Assembly (NCBI RefSeq): GCF_949628265.1
Contig: NC_088786.1
Location: forward strand, 39,887,681 to 39,951,680
Length of the DNA: 64,000 nucleotides
Reading direction: 5' to 3'
Source of the DNA: Cloeon dipterum
Taxonomy: Eukaryota; Arthropoda; Insecta; Ephemeroptera; Baetidae
The position numbers and the translations under genes were made by a program. The notes beneath the pieces were generated by a model. That model was given only the letters and a program-made list of their open reading frames with translations, was not told the origin of the DNA and did no database searches. Of this stretch, positions 20,439 to 32,887 are shown piece by piece (position 1 is the stretch's first letter; every line of letters begins with the position of its first letter).

Positions 20439-21515
20439 TCACTTTGCTACCGTTCCAGGACATCTTCCATATCGATTGTGATCATACAAACCACGATGGC
20501 TCATTTCCCTGCCACACGTGGGACATTTTACCATTTTGTGATAGCTCCTGACATGATCTCTCAAATAAACCTCCGAAGCAAACATCTTGCCACACTTCTG
20601 CTGTCCACATTTGATTTTCTTCTCCGAATGCTTCAGAAGAACATGTCTTTTCAAGTGACTCTTCTGCTCTGTCGAGTAATGGCAAAGTTGGCACTGGAAT
20701 TGCTTTCGTTCCTGATGCTCATCTTGCTCGTGATCGATTCTCTTTTGAGCAGAGGCGAAATAGTTCCTGCAACCAGAAATGGTGCACTTTTTTAACTTTC
20801 TATTGTGCTTCTTCTGGTTGTGTTGGAAAATATCGAGATACACCTTGATGCATTCGCAGCATCTGCCACTATAGTCTCGTTTTTTACTGTGGTTTGATCC
20901 AGTTTTGGAAGGAGCAGAAGATTTTCTCTCTTCTTCCACCTGCTCTTGGATATCTTCCATTCCACGATCAATGTTTTCCTTCATATTCAGGATTTTGTTT
21001 TCTCCTGACGGTTGTCTTGAAGTGGAATCCTGCTCATTGTTCAGTAATTCTGCGCTATGAACTTGCAATACTTCCTCGAGATTCAGGAATTGTTTATTGT
21101 CCTGGAAGAGATCTTTTTGTTCAACCATATCTCCCAGCATCAGCAATCCATCACTTTCGGCCTCATGACTGTTATCCAATTACAAAATTAGAAATTAAAA
21201 TTCTTTTATAAATTGAAAATAAATTAAAATCGGCACCATTCTTTTTCTTGTGGAATTTGAACGAGTTCACTGCTTTTCGTATCAGTTTCCGCGCATGGAA
21301 GGTCGAGAACTTGCTCAGATTCCAGGAATTGCATCAACACCTGCAAGAGATCTTCATTTTGATCTCCCTCTTCTTGCCGAAATTCATCTCTTCCGGCATG
21401 AGGGCTACAATAAAAAATATTAACTTACATAATTTTATAAAGTAATTTTGTACCTGTTTTCTTCTAGAGGAACAGGAAAGAAGGCTTTGTTTGACGTTTC
21501 TTTTTCGTGAGACAT
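20439..21515 (-). CDS. ZF4: cluster zinc-finger protein, type A, intact
   Basis: Exon 1 21454-21515, exon 2 21237-21404, exon 3 20439-21168; 319 aa in frame. Exon 2 ends GAATG|GT where other type A copies have GAAAG|GT, changing the junction codon from Ser to Cys. Contact residues are QSHR in finger 3 and SVYD in finger 4 (SEVYLRDH). The terminal C2HC segment MVKCPTCGREMSHRGLYDHN is shared almost exactly with type B ZF12, although the N-termini differ in type, pointing to exchange within exon 3. Confidence 0.85.
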
Positions 21516-22740
21516 TTGGAGCAGAAAGGATTCTTACTCCAAACTAACACAAACTCGAACAATCAAGAGGGAAGAAAGCGTCCAATTGAAGAAGAGGAAT
21601 GCGAAAGATTCACGATATTTTCTTTTCTGTACGTAGAAAACCTATGGTAATAGAAATAAATAAACATTCATAATTTATCGAAGGAAATATTTTCAAGAGA
21701 TATTTAAAAAATTCATTCCAGGGGATTTAGATAAAATAATTTATCTTCCTTAAAATGGATTTATTATTAATATAAATTTTGACATTTAACACTTTCCGTG
21801 GATTGGAAAAGTAGATAAAAACGATATTTGGCTTATATGTATGAAAATTACTTGCGTTTATTTAAGAAAATTATGAATTCCAATATTTAATTGGCATGAT
21901 ATAAACACAACGAGGAATAATAAACAATTTTGATCAACTCACACTAGTAAAAGAATTATGTATTGCATAATATTCATCGAATTTGAAAAAAATCGATACG
22001 TAATCAGAGCTCAACAGAATGAAGAATTATAATAACAGCTAACAGCAAGTAACGGCAGTATTTTATAGCCTGACTGTATTCAATAATTCTTCTTAAATTA
22101 ATTTGCGTTGAAAGATAATAAAAATTGCTAAAATATACCAGCGAACAACAGCTGATTTAAAAGTACGCTAGGACACAATTTGCTAAAGAGCATACAATAA
22201 TTTTAAATTATCTAAAATGTGACCATTGAAATTTGATAGCACAATAAGGCTACGAGAAACAAAGGTTTGGAAATTGGAGAAATTATCGAAAAATTGAATA
22301 CTTGTCGCTCTATGAGGTTTTTCCTCGCCTCCAGCGATCGTGATGAGCGTCCACCTGATCCTATTTCTTCGACGACAATGAGCAACATTCGAGATAGTAA
22401 ACGATATTTCTATTTTCTTTTTTCTCTATAATTTTTTGGTGATGTCAAAAGAAATTTTTCACTCTTTGAGAATACCGGATGGAATTTTATGGCCTAGGGG
22501 GAATTTTGTGATTTGGAAGTCTTCATTAAGCGAAGGTTTTCCTTTGTTATACACAGAATTTTTTCTATTTTCGATTGTACTAAAAATCAGATATAGCTTC
22601 AAAACCCTGATAGAGACAAATTCAAATGTAAAAATGAAGCACAAAAATATACTAATTTAAAACATACATCGCCTGCTTTTATCTTTAAATAGTCAAGATA
22701 ATATTTGGATTATTTTTATCATAATTTATTATAAATGTGA
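21516..22740. other. Spacer between ZF4 and satellite array 4
   Basis: Closely parallels 9061-10360. Recurrent ~110-bp block at 22300-22400; no coding sequence is seen. Confidence 0.65.
21602..21622 (-). promoter_or_regulatory. Conserved upstream motif of ZF4
   Basis: Minus-strand AAAATATCGTGAATCTTTCG, 87 nt 5' of the start codon. Confidence 0.45.
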
Positions 22741-23670
22741 TATTTTTTGAGGTTGCTCCAACTCATTTTACTATTGCCAACTCCAGATCACGGTTTTTAA
22801 CCACTATAGAATTGCAAGAATTGCATGCCGATCGACTTGTCTCGACATTCCGTGACCAGGTAGAGGGTTTAAAGGGTGCTTTTACCCTCCCACTAATTGT
22901 TAAAATAATTTAAAAACACGCGGAATATGCCCAGAGTCCATTTTTACCGAGATTCATTGCGAGGGGGCTTTAAAAGGGTGGAAGTATTGCACCCCTTAAA
23001 CCTTTCAGCTTTATAATGAAGGTCAAGATGTGTTTGACGGTGGCTAAATTTTGCAATTCTGAAAATTGGGACCCGAGAATTGGAGTTTGTAAATTACGAA
23101 AATGTCGAAAATTTCGTGTTTTTGCAATTATTGCCAACTCCACATCTCGTCATCTAATCACCAGAATTGCAAAAATTAACAACCTTTTGACTCGTCTCAA
23201 CCTCCCCTAGCAAGCTGAAGGGTTTAGGGGGTTCCTACCCCCACCCACTAATTGCTAAAATATTTTAAAACCCGCGGAAAAATGCTTCCGAGTACATTTT
23301 GCTGCAATCTATTTTGGGAGGGGGTTGAAAGGGGTGGTAAATGAGCACCATTTGAACCCTTCAGATATCTAGGGTAGGTTGAGATGTTTCTAACGGTGGG
23401 TAGTTTTTGCAATTCTGATATTTAGAACCCAAGATTTGGAGCTTGCAAAACACGAAAAAAAGTCGGAAAATTCGTGATTTTTGCGTTTTTGCAATTATTG
23501 CAAACTCCCAATCTCGGGTTCTAACCATCAGAATTGCAAAAACTGACTACCGTTGGACTCATCTCAACTTCCTCTGATCATTCAAAGGCATTAAGGGATG
23601 ATTTCCCCTACCCCTTTCATACCCTTGTTGAATATTAATGGGTAAACAATGTTCTGAAGGCTAAATTTTT
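22741..23670. repeat. Satellite array 4, leading into GAS2 copy 2
   Basis: About 2.5 monomers with the same landmarks as array 2, ending AATATTAATGGGTA ~125 bp before the GAS2 acceptor. One monomer fewer than array 2 accounts for its shorter length. Confidence 0.8.
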
Positions 23671-23771
23671 TAATAATTTTTTTGAGTGTAAAAAGTTTAG
23701 TTCTGGTTTTCTTTTTCAAAGCTATTTATTCAAAACGAAATCAGATTTTAACCCAAAAACCATCTTTCCAG

Positions 23772-24938
23772 TTCGTCGTCTGTGATGTCTTTGGGGTCTC
23801 CGAACAGCAGCGGGCGCTGGTCTCGTCCCGGCAGCGGCGGCGAAGAAGACGACGAGCCGGACGCGTGGCGGGCGACGCTGCCGGTGCTGGAGGACAGCGC
23901 CGAGCCGGACGCGTCTGCGTCGGCGTCGACGTCGGCGGTCAGGGCCGGCAGCCGCACGCGTATTCCCAGCCTGCGCAAGCCGCGCAGCCGCACGCCCAGC
24001 GAGGACCGCACGCCCACCTCCTCCAAGGGCATCACCGAGCTGGACCGCAAGGTCGAGCAGGCCGCCAGGGAGGCCCGCAGGCAGTGCCGATGCGAGGACG
24101 AGGCCGGTGCAGCACCGGACGCCGACGGCATAAACCCCAAATGCGCCGACAAGCTCAAGGTCAGACGCCTGGGCGGAGGAAAGTACAACATTGCTGGACG
24201 CAACGTCTACGTCAGAGTGAGTTTCAGGGTTTTTTTCTGTTTTAAAAATTCCTCAGGGTTGAATAAATTAATTTTTCAGGTCGAAAAACGGTTTTCGGTG
24301 CGCAAAACATTTGAATATTTTGGTTGGTAGTGCGCATGCGTCATCCCTCTGACGTATCAGCAATGCTTCTTGGAAGCTGGGGCAGCTGTGACGTCAGAGG
24401 GGGACGCATGCGCAGTAGCGATTTTAAGATTCAAACGTTTTGCGCGCCAAAGAAACGTGCGATTTGCTTTGCGCCGCTTCTCGCACGTCAAAAACATTTT
24501 TAAATCGAAATCATAGTTTCCACCCCCTTTCTCAACCCCCAGGAATCGATTGAAACGTACAAAAATGTTAAAATTATTTTTAAAATTATAAAAAACCAAA
24601 TTTTTAGCAAAAAATTGAATTTAACGATCAAATCGACCGTTTTTAATAATTAAACCACCCGTAAATTGCAGCTGCTGAAGGGGAGGCACATGATGGTGCG
24701 CGTGGGCGGCGGGTGGGACACGCTGGAGCATTTCCTGGAGCGGCACGACCCGTGCCAGGTGCGCGTGCTGGGCCGCGGCGACTCGTCGGCGGGCAACTCG
24801 CGCACCAACAGCCGCTCGAGCGGCATCAACCGGCTCGGCCTGTCCAACAGCAGCAGACACTCGACGCCCGCCTCGCCCAGCGAAGGCTTCCTGCACATCC
24901 GGGCCAAGTACCGCAGCCCTCCGCCGGCCAGAAGTTGA
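23772..24938 (+). CDS. GAS2-like terminal exons, copy 2 (GAR domain)
   Basis: Exons 23772-24216 and 24672-24938, the same lengths (445 and 267 nt) and phases as copy 1. The only protein difference from copy 1 found by eye is K to I in DG[K/I]NPK, between the CRC motif and the GAR core. The GAR core and C-terminus are identical. As with the other copies the start codon and CH domain are missing. Confidence 0.8.
24300..24445. repeat. Palindromic element in the GAS2 intron, copy 2
   Basis: Same inverted repeat as in copy 1. The left TGACGTCA half is altered to TGACGTATC here, weakening the stem slightly; the GCATGCGT arms are kept. Confidence 0.75.
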
Positions 24939-25850
24939 ACTACGCAATGGCTCCAGCTTTTTGCCACGATTTGATGCGATTTCTTCTCGTTAATCAGTGC
25001 TTATTTTGTTGATTTTAAGGACTAAATTCACTAATTTTTATTTTTAAATTGTTTTCGAGTAAAGAAAGCAGAATTTATTTATATAAAATTTATTTCTTTT
25101 AATTTCAAAGGAAGAAACATTTTTTCGATCTTCTCATTCAGGTAATTTTTTGCCATACTGAATTAAATCACCAGCACTGATTTTTCAGGAGAAAATTCGC
25201 ATCACATTCGCTTTTGTTTTTGTTTAACTCAATCTGTAACATTCCGAAGGCTCTCTGTTCGTTGAAACTGACACATAATTTTTATTTGTTTTCCGTCTCT
25301 CTCGTCGCTTGGATTGATAACGAACGCGAGCTCTGTATTTGCCATTAATTTAAACACAACACTCACCTGTTTGATAAAAGCTAAGCGTAATTTTAGTTCC
25401 TCTCTGATCGCAGATTTCTTTCCATTCCTGTTACGAGACTAACTCTCGAGCGAGTTAATTGTATTTTGAAAAGATTGCGTTAATATTTCGAGAGAATATT
25501 AAATAATCAAATTGCAATGTTAATTAGGAGATACGCGAGTTTATGGAAATCGTATTTTACCAAGCAGTTCACTCAAAGTGGCATCAGATAAAGATAATTA
25601 TGTTTTTGCATGTTGTTGAAAATGCTATTTTGAGCTGAAAAGTGTATTCCGACAGGATCATTTACCAACCTGTAAATACCAATAAAAATAATTTAAAAAC
25701 AAACTAAATCACAAATGTTATAATTATTCACACAAATGAAAAATTCTACGCATCGAAGCGATTCATATCAATTTTAAAATTTACTTAACTGCTTCTCTGC
25801 ATTGCGGTACCATGCAGTCTAGTTACAAAATGCGGAGTGGATAAAATAAA
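24939..25850 (+). other. 3' UTR and flank of GAS2 copy 2
   Basis: 25225-25840 matches the conserved 3' block of copy 1 with a few indels, including one base that breaks the open frame seen there. The TTAATATT/AATATTAA stem-loop is retained. Confidence 0.6.
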
Positions 25851-26115
25851 AAAATTTGTTCGTGTCATTGGGCTTCTTTACGGCCGTGTATTTTATTAGT
25901 TTATTTGTTTTGTTTTACAGCGCCAACAACCGTCGTCAATTTTAAAATTTATGCGTAATACTTTTGGGTATTAATTGTCCTTAATTATAGCATCTTATTT
26001 GAGAATTGTTTGCGAAATATTACATCAGCATGTCTCGTTACGCCGAAATAGAAGATTTATCAATTTGTGTCGAGGTACGAACTAAAATCTTTAACAGTTT
26101 CTAACACTACGAATG
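25851..26115 (-). other. 3' UTR region of ZF5
   Basis: Holds the shared ZF 3' block (about 25890-25940) with minus-strand AATAAA; converges with the GAS2 copy 2 flank. Confidence 0.5.
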
Positions 26116-27168
26116 TTAATATGTTACAACTTTTCCACGACATCTTCCATACCGTTTGTGCTCATACATTGCAGCAAGACTGTTTTCTTTACCACAAGTG
26201 GGACATTTTTCCAGTTTGTGACACATCTTGATATGCCTTTTCAAATCTGCCTCCGAAGCAAACATGTTGCCACATACTTCTGCTGTCCACATTTGATTTT
26301 CTTCTCCGAATGCTTCACTCGAACATGTCTTTTCAAGTCACTCTTCTGCTCTGCCGAGTAATGGCAAAATTTGCACTGGAATTTTTTTCGTTCCTGATGT
26401 TCCTGTTGCTCGTGCTCGATTCTCTTTTGAACAGTTGCGAAATATTTCCTGCAACCAGAAGTGGTGCACTTTTTCAACTTTCCATTGTGCTTCTTCTGGT
26501 TGTGTTGCAACAAACGGATATACACCTTGTTGCATTCGCAGCATTTGCCACTGTGGTCTTGTTTTCTTATGTAATTTGATCCAGATTTAGAAGAAACAGA
26601 GGATTTTGTCTGTAATTCCATTTCTTGGATTTCGTCCTTTCCACGACCATTGTTTTCCTTCAAATTCGAGTCTTCGTATTCTCCTGATGACGGTCCTGGA
26701 CTAGGAACTGGCTCACTGTTCGTTGTTTCAGCGCATTGATTTTGGAGTTCCTCCTCGAATCCCAGGAATTGGTTGAGTTCAGGAAAAAGTTCATTTCGAT
26801 CAAGCTCTTCCAGCAACAGCAAACCATCATCGATTTTGGCCTCAGTGCTGACATCAAAATAGAAATTGAGAAATTCTTTTCACTAAAAAATAAATATATC
26901 ACCTCTCATTTTCTGGTGGAATAGCAGCAAACTGACAGATTGTTATATCAATTTCCGCCCATGGAATTTCGGTTTCTTGCAGAAATTCCATTAATTCCGG
27001 CAAGAGATCTTCATTTTCTCCCTCTTCTTGCCTAAACCCCTCTGTTCTGGCCTCAGGGCTAAAATGAAATTAACATACAACCAAATTTCAAACATAAATT
27101 TTCTACCTGTTTGCTTCCATTGAAACGGGAAAAAAGTCTTCGCCGGACGATTTTTCGTTGAGAGACAT
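26116..27168 (-). pseudogene. ZF5: type B zinc-finger gene with one frameshift
   Basis: Exon 1 27107-27168, exon 2 26903-27058, exon 3 26116-26847. Coding length is 2 nt over a multiple of three. The plus-strand CACACTTCTG of ZF10 is CACATACTTCTG here (about 26272-26276), shifting the frame in finger 4 (..KCGQQKYVATCLLRRQI). Downstream, the C-terminus GRCRGKVVTY is identical to ZF10 in the shifted frame. ZF10 and ZF5 are otherwise very close, each lying just 3' of a GAS2 copy. A sequencing or assembly error is possible. Confidence 0.8.
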
Positions 27169-28414
27169 ATTTCAGCAGAGAAAGAATTCTTTCTCCAAAC
27201 TAGCTCAAACTCAAACAATCAATACGAGAGAAATCGGCGACCTATTGAAGAAGAGCAATGTGAAATATTCACGATATTTTCATTTCATTTTTTAGAAAAA
27301 CATGTTAAAAAATATAAATTCACCTTTCTTAAAAGACATTCCAAAAGAAAAAATTATCGTGAAATATTTAAAAATAGAAACATTCACTCATGCGGGGACA
27401 TTGATGAAAGATCTTGCAAAAATTGATTTATTAAAAAGTATTTTGAATTTCAATTTTTACCTGCGGATAAAATTTCAACGAGGAATAGTTCGAAATTGCG
27501 GTGATTTAACACTATAAAAAAATGTGAAAAAGATACAATGGAAAATAATCAAAATTAGATAAAAAAAAGTGGAAATATGTAACCCGAAAAATTAAATGAG
27601 CTCAACGCGTAATAATTCACAAGAGACTGTTGAATATTCGTCCTAAATTAATTATAGCATTGAAATATGGAAAAAATTCTTACAATTTGCTGTCGAAAAT
27701 GCTAATTTAAAAGCGACTCACAATATAAAATGTGGTGGAAATTAATTTAAAAATTAAAATAACACAAAATATATATTTTCTAGCACACAATGACTTCACC
27801 CATAAATGATTAAAAAAGGAATAGAAATTGGAGAAAGATATTTAAAAAAAACTTGATTACTCGTCACTCTATGAGATTTTTCTTCCCCCTCAACGATCGC
27901 GATGCGCACGTCCACCTGATCCTCTTTCTTGGGTGACAATGAGCAGCATTTGAGATGGCAAACGATATTTCTATTTTTCTTCATCTCTAGAGTTTAGAGG
28001 TGATGTCAAAAGAAATCTTTGAAAATACCTCACAAAAATATGAAAGGATGGAAGGTTTTCTTTTGTTATATACAAATCGTTTTTCTTTTCGGTTAAACTC
28101 ATAATCTGAGTGTGCGATTTCGTGAAATTCATGCCTCTTAGAAAAATAATAATTAATATGCAACCGCTTTTTCAGGTGCTTTAATTCTCTAATAAATATA
28201 TGACATAAAATATCACATCTATTGTTCATTAAAGCACAATAACAGAGTGAAGGTTTCATATCGTTGGAATTGCGAGCAGTCATCTGTATAATAGAGTAAA
28301 TTTCATTTTCAAAAAATTACAAAAATACAATACAGAAAAATTCGACTTGTTAAAACGCAGTACAAAAATTTATGAATTAAAAACGCACATCGCCTGCTTT
28401 TATCTAAAAATATT
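27169..28414. other. Spacer upstream of ZF5
   Basis: Parallels 793-1976 and 44982-46270. Recurrent block at 27855-27970. The empty target site matching the full-length retrotransposon insertion is near 28285-28300. Confidence 0.65.
27261..27282 (-). promoter_or_regulatory. Conserved upstream motif of ZF5
   Basis: Minus-strand GAAAATATCGTGAATATTTC, 93 nt 5' of the start codon. Confidence 0.45.
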
Positions 28415-29340
28415 AAATATTTTTTGAGGTTGCGCCAACTCCAACCAAAAATCTCGGATTCTAATCACCAGAATTGCAAAAATTGAATACCTTTTGATTT
28501 CACCTCGACCTCCCCTTAAGCAACAAATGGGACTTAAGGGGTGCTTTTCCCCCACTAATTGATAAAATAATTTAAAAACCGAGGAAGAATGCTCAGAATA
28601 CATTTGGCTGCGATAATTTTTGAGGGGGTTGAAAGGAGTGGAGGGAGAACACCACTTTAATCCTAGAGCTCTTTTAGTTACGTTGAAAAGTGTCTAACGG
28701 TGGGTAGATTTTGCAATTAAAATATTTAGAACCCGAATTTCGGAATTTTCAAAATACGATAAATTCTAAAAAATCTACTGTAGTGGTTTTCGTACTTTTG
28801 CAATTATTGCAAACTCCAAATCTCGGGTTTTAAGCATCAGAATTGAAATAAATAACCATTATTCGACTTATCCTTAACTCTCCCAACCAACTAAAGGGTT
28901 AAGAGGGTGCTTAGCCCCACCCAATAATTATTAAAATATTTTAAAACGCCCTTGGAAGAATGCTCTGAGTACATTTTGCTGCGATAATTTTTGCGATGGG
29001 GTGAAAGGGGTGGATTGTGCCAATTTCTTTTACCCATAAGCTATTTAAGGTATATTAAGATGTGTCTAATGATGGGTAGCACAATGCTGAATACCTCAGA
29101 TTTGACGTTGCCAAAAAATATGAAAATATCGAAAATTATCGCAATTTTCAAGTTTTTGCAATCATTGCCAGTCGCAAATCTGGCGTTCCACCCACCAAAA
29201 TTGCAGAAATCAACTACCGCTAGACTCGTCTTTACCTCCCCTGGCAATTCAAAGGTTTTAGGGAATGCTTATCCCTCATCTATACCCCTTTTAATCCCTT
29301 ACTGAAATTTAATGGGTAAAAAAAGTTATGAACGCTGAAA
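28415..29340. repeat. Satellite array 5
   Basis: About 2.5 monomers, closely matching array 1 (6575-7470) in order and variants. Confidence 0.8.
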
Positions 29341-29867
29341 ACTATAGTTTTTTTTATTTATATCGCTTGATAATTTAAAAAAATACTGCTCAAGATTAAT
29401 CCAACACAATAAAATTTTATCCAAGTCAAGTTAATTTATCTATTTCTTTTGAAAATGATTGAAAATTAAATGCAAGCGGCAGCGAACAGATGATCACATG
29501 ATCAGATCGCAAATGGAAAAGGTTTTATTTCTCATGTTTTAAAGGCGTGAATAAAATAAAAAGAATTTTGGTTCAAGTTATTGGCTTTATTACGGGCTTC
29601 TATTTTATTAGTTTGTTTGTTTTACAGGCCAACAACCGTCGTCTAACTTTAAATTCATTTCAATTAAATTTCTATTGGAAGAAACACACTTATTGTTGGT
29701 ATTGATTGTCATTAACTTCTTACTTGACAATTGTTTGCAAATTATTACATCAGCATGTCGTTACGCTGGTCAGAAGTATGGGGAATGTATATGTATATTA
29801 TTTCGAGATATGAAATAAAATCTATGAATTCTTATAACACTAAAAAATGTTTCTTCAAGTAAGTCCA
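29341..29867 (-). other. 3' flank and 3' UTR of ZF6
   Basis: Shared 3' block at about 29571-29655 with minus-strand AATAAA; TGATCA palindromes at about 29489-29505. Confidence 0.55.
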
Positions 29868-30949
29868 TCACTTTGCTACCGTTCCAGGACATCTTCCATA
29901 CCGATTGTGATCATACAAACCAAAATTGCTCATTTTTCTATCACAAGTGGGACATTTTACCATTTTGTGATACTTCCTGACATGCTGTTTCAAATCTGAT
30001 TCTGAACCAAACATCTTGCCACACTTCTGTTGTCTGCATTTGATTTTTTTCTCTGAATGCTTCACTCGGATATGAGCTTTCAAATTACCCTTCTGCTCTG
30101 CCGAGTAATGGCAAAATTGGCACTGGAATTCCTTTCGTTCCTGATGCTCCTGTTGCTCGTGCTCGATTCTCTTTAGAGCAGAGGCGAAATATTTCCTGCA
30201 ACCAGAAGAGGTGCACTTCATCAACTTTCCATTGTGCTTGTTCTTAGAGTGACAGGAAATTTTGAGATACACCTTATTGCACTCGCAGCATTTGCCACTT
30301 TCATCGCGTTTTTTACTGTGGTTTGATCCAGATTTAGAAGAAGCGAAGGATTTTCTCTGTAATTCAATTTCTTGGATTTCGCCCTTTCCACGACCATTGT
30401 TTTCCTTCAAATTCGAGTCTTGGTTTTCTCCTGATGACGGTCCCGGAGTCGGATCTTGCTCACTGTTCGTTGTTACAGCGCATTGAATTTGGAGCTCCTC
30501 CTCCAATCCAAAGAATTGGTTGATTTCCGGAAAAAGCTGATTTCGATCAAGCTCTTCTAGCATTAGCAAACCATCATTGATTTTGGCCTCAGAGCTGACG
30601 TATCAAAATATAAAATCAGAAAAACTTTTCGAAAAAAAAATACAAAATATTACACCTCTGCTCTTTTTCTGGTGGAATAGGAGCAAGCTCACTGCTTGTA
30701 ACATCGACTTCCGACCATTGAATTTCGATTCCTGGCTGGAATTCCAGGAATTCCATTACTTCCTGCCAGAGATCCTCATTTTGATCTGCCTCCTCTTGCC
30801 TAAATCCCTCTGTTCCGGCTTCAGGGCTACAATCAAATAGAAAATCAACCAAATTTCATATTTAATTATCCAAGTAGCAATTTTTACCTGTATACTTCTA
30901 TTGGAACTGTAAAAAAGGCTTTTCCGGACGTTTCTTCATTGGGAGACAT
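29868..30949 (-). CDS. ZF6: cluster zinc-finger protein, type B, intact
   Basis: Exon 1 30888-30949 (MSPNEETSGKAFFTVPIEVY), exon 2 30656-30826 (one codon longer at its 3' end than usual), exon 3 29868-30594; 319 aa. Finger 1 helix is KISCHSKNKH. Contact residues are QGNA in finger 3 and SSDQ in finger 4 (GSESDLKQH). It follows ZF5 without a GAS2 copy between, so it breaks the A-GAS2-B alternation. Its C-terminus (NFGLYDHNRYGRCPGTVAK) groups with ZF4, ZF8 and ZF12. Confidence 0.83.
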
Positions 30950-31040
30950 TTCAGCAGAAGGGATTCTATCCCCAAGCTAACTCTCACTGTCGAACAATAA
31001 AGACGGGAGAAAACGTCCAATTTTATTGAAGGATAGGAAT

Positions 31041-31062
31041 TCGAAATATTCACGATATTTTC
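31041..31062 (-). promoter_or_regulatory. Conserved upstream motif of ZF6
   Basis: Minus-strand ATGAAAATATCGTGAATATT, 92 nt 5' of the start codon. Confidence 0.45.
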
Positions 31063-31482
31063 ATAAAGTAAAATCTGTTACAAAAATAACAAAACACCAT
31101 CATCAGCAAAGGCATTTCTAAAGATAAATTCTCGAGAAATATTTCAATATGAAGCAATCACGCGGGGACATTTAGATGAAATAACTTTTACCTCATACAT
31201 TTAAATTCATTTATTAATAATATGAATTTTGAAATTCAATATTTACCGGAAGTTGTCAAAATTGATTAACAAAAAATATGAAAGGCACGCAAAAAAATTT
31301 CGTTACAATTTTTTTATTTATCAAAACTATACTCCAGGATATAAATATACAAAGAGGAAAAATCTAAATTTGTGATCAACACACGCTATTAAAAAATTAA
31401 AGATTTTAAATTTGAAAAAATTAATATATACTCAAAACACATCAATTATTTTACCAAAATAATTTTAAAGAATTAAGCATTA

Positions 31483-31668
31483 CCTTTTTTACCGCCAAAT
31501 AATATGAACCTCCGTGCTACTCTCACCGATCGCAGCTTACAAGATGCGTTGCACATTTATTTTCCCCTCTCCATCTGTGTCGGCTCAGTCGGTTGGCCGG
31601 CCACCCCACTAGATCTGACGCATGCGTATTTCGCGCACAAAGGTTCATATTATATGGCAGTAAAAAAG
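31483..31668. repeat. Inverted-repeat-bounded GC-richer patch, candidate small DNA element
   Basis: CTTTTTTACCGCCAAATAAT.. (31483-31511) and its near-perfect inverse (31641-31668, two mismatches in ~28) enclose ~130 bp of GC-richer sequence found nowhere else in the window. No target-site duplication was found. It could be a MITE remnant. The overlapping 75-codon open frame has no recognisable domain. Confidence 0.5.
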
Positions 31669-32887
31669 TTCCTCGTGAGCTACGCACGTCACGCTGGACT
31701 TTTTGGTCGGAAAAATATCAAAATTACCTAATTCGGCCCTCAAAAATCGATTGATGAGCTCAAAATCACGTCAAAGTCGATCTTCAATTTGCGTTTTAAG
31801 ATAATAAAAAGATCCTACAATTCTCCAGCAAATAAACCGAGGCATAAGTTAACTTACATTAAGCTAAGGAGTAAATTAATTTTTAAATATCTCAAATTTA
31901 ACAAATAATATTTGATAACATAAAATTGCTTTACCAGTCTCGTTGAGAAACAAAGGAATGAAAATTAAGGAACATTTATTAGTATTAAACAGACAAAAAT
32001 AAAACTCACTCTCTAAGCTTTTTCTGCACCACATTAGCGATCGTTCGTGTTGGATGCGTCCACACCCGAATCTCTCTTTCTTTGACGAGAGAGTGAGCAG
32101 CATTCGAGAAGGCTAACGATATTTTTATTTTATTATTTTCCAGAATTTACTGTTGATGTTAAAAGAAATTCTTCTCTTTGATAATAACTCATAAAATACG
32201 AAAGGTTGGAATTCATGTTGTGGCCTAGAGGGGAGAGTATTTTTGAGAATAGATGGAATACGCTATTAATAAGATTTTTAAAATTAAATGAGAAGAAATG
32301 CCATGTCAAGAAATTTAGAGCCGGTGGACATTCGCTATAGTAAATTAGAGAGTTAATCTGGGAAATATTTGTATAGTGTTGTGTGTCAATTAACTCATCG
32401 TTGATGCAAAATCCCATCAAAATGGAATCTTTTCTTAATATGCGAGTTTGAATTGCATAGCTGCGGAGCAGAGACGAGTACTCACTGTCTGGATGAAAGA
32501 AAATAAATGAAATGCAACAATGCAAACGGTGGCGTCCAGATGATCAAGTTTACAAATACAAAAGAGATTTTATTTATATTTAATATGCGAAGTGGAAAAA
32601 ATTAAACGAATTTTGTTCGAGTTATTGGGCTTTTTACGGGCTTCTATTTTATTAGTCTATTTGATTTACAGGCCAACAACCTTCGTCAAACTTAAAATTG
32701 CTTTTCTATTTAGACACTCTTTCAAATATGAATTTTCCTTAATTCATTTGACAATTTTTTCCGAAATATTATTATTACAGCATGTTGTTACGCTATAGTC
32801 AGAAACATGAAACATATAAAGTGTATCGAAGAATGAACTACAATCCATAAATTCTAAAACTAAGAAATTGTTATATTTCATTTCAAT

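Larger units (their letters stand above)
30950..32887. other. Spacer between ZF6 and ZF7
   Basis: More diverged than other spacers. It holds the motif at 31041-31062, an unusual GC-richer patch (31483-31740, see separate entry), the recurrent block at 32000-32120, and the ZF7 3' block with minus-strand AATAAA at about 32621-32690. No satellite array is present. Confidence 0.55.

Noticed and set aside
31504-31731. 75-codon plus-strand open frame in the GC-richer spacer patch
   Set aside because: No recognisable domain, overlaps the inverted repeat end, and has no paralog in the window.
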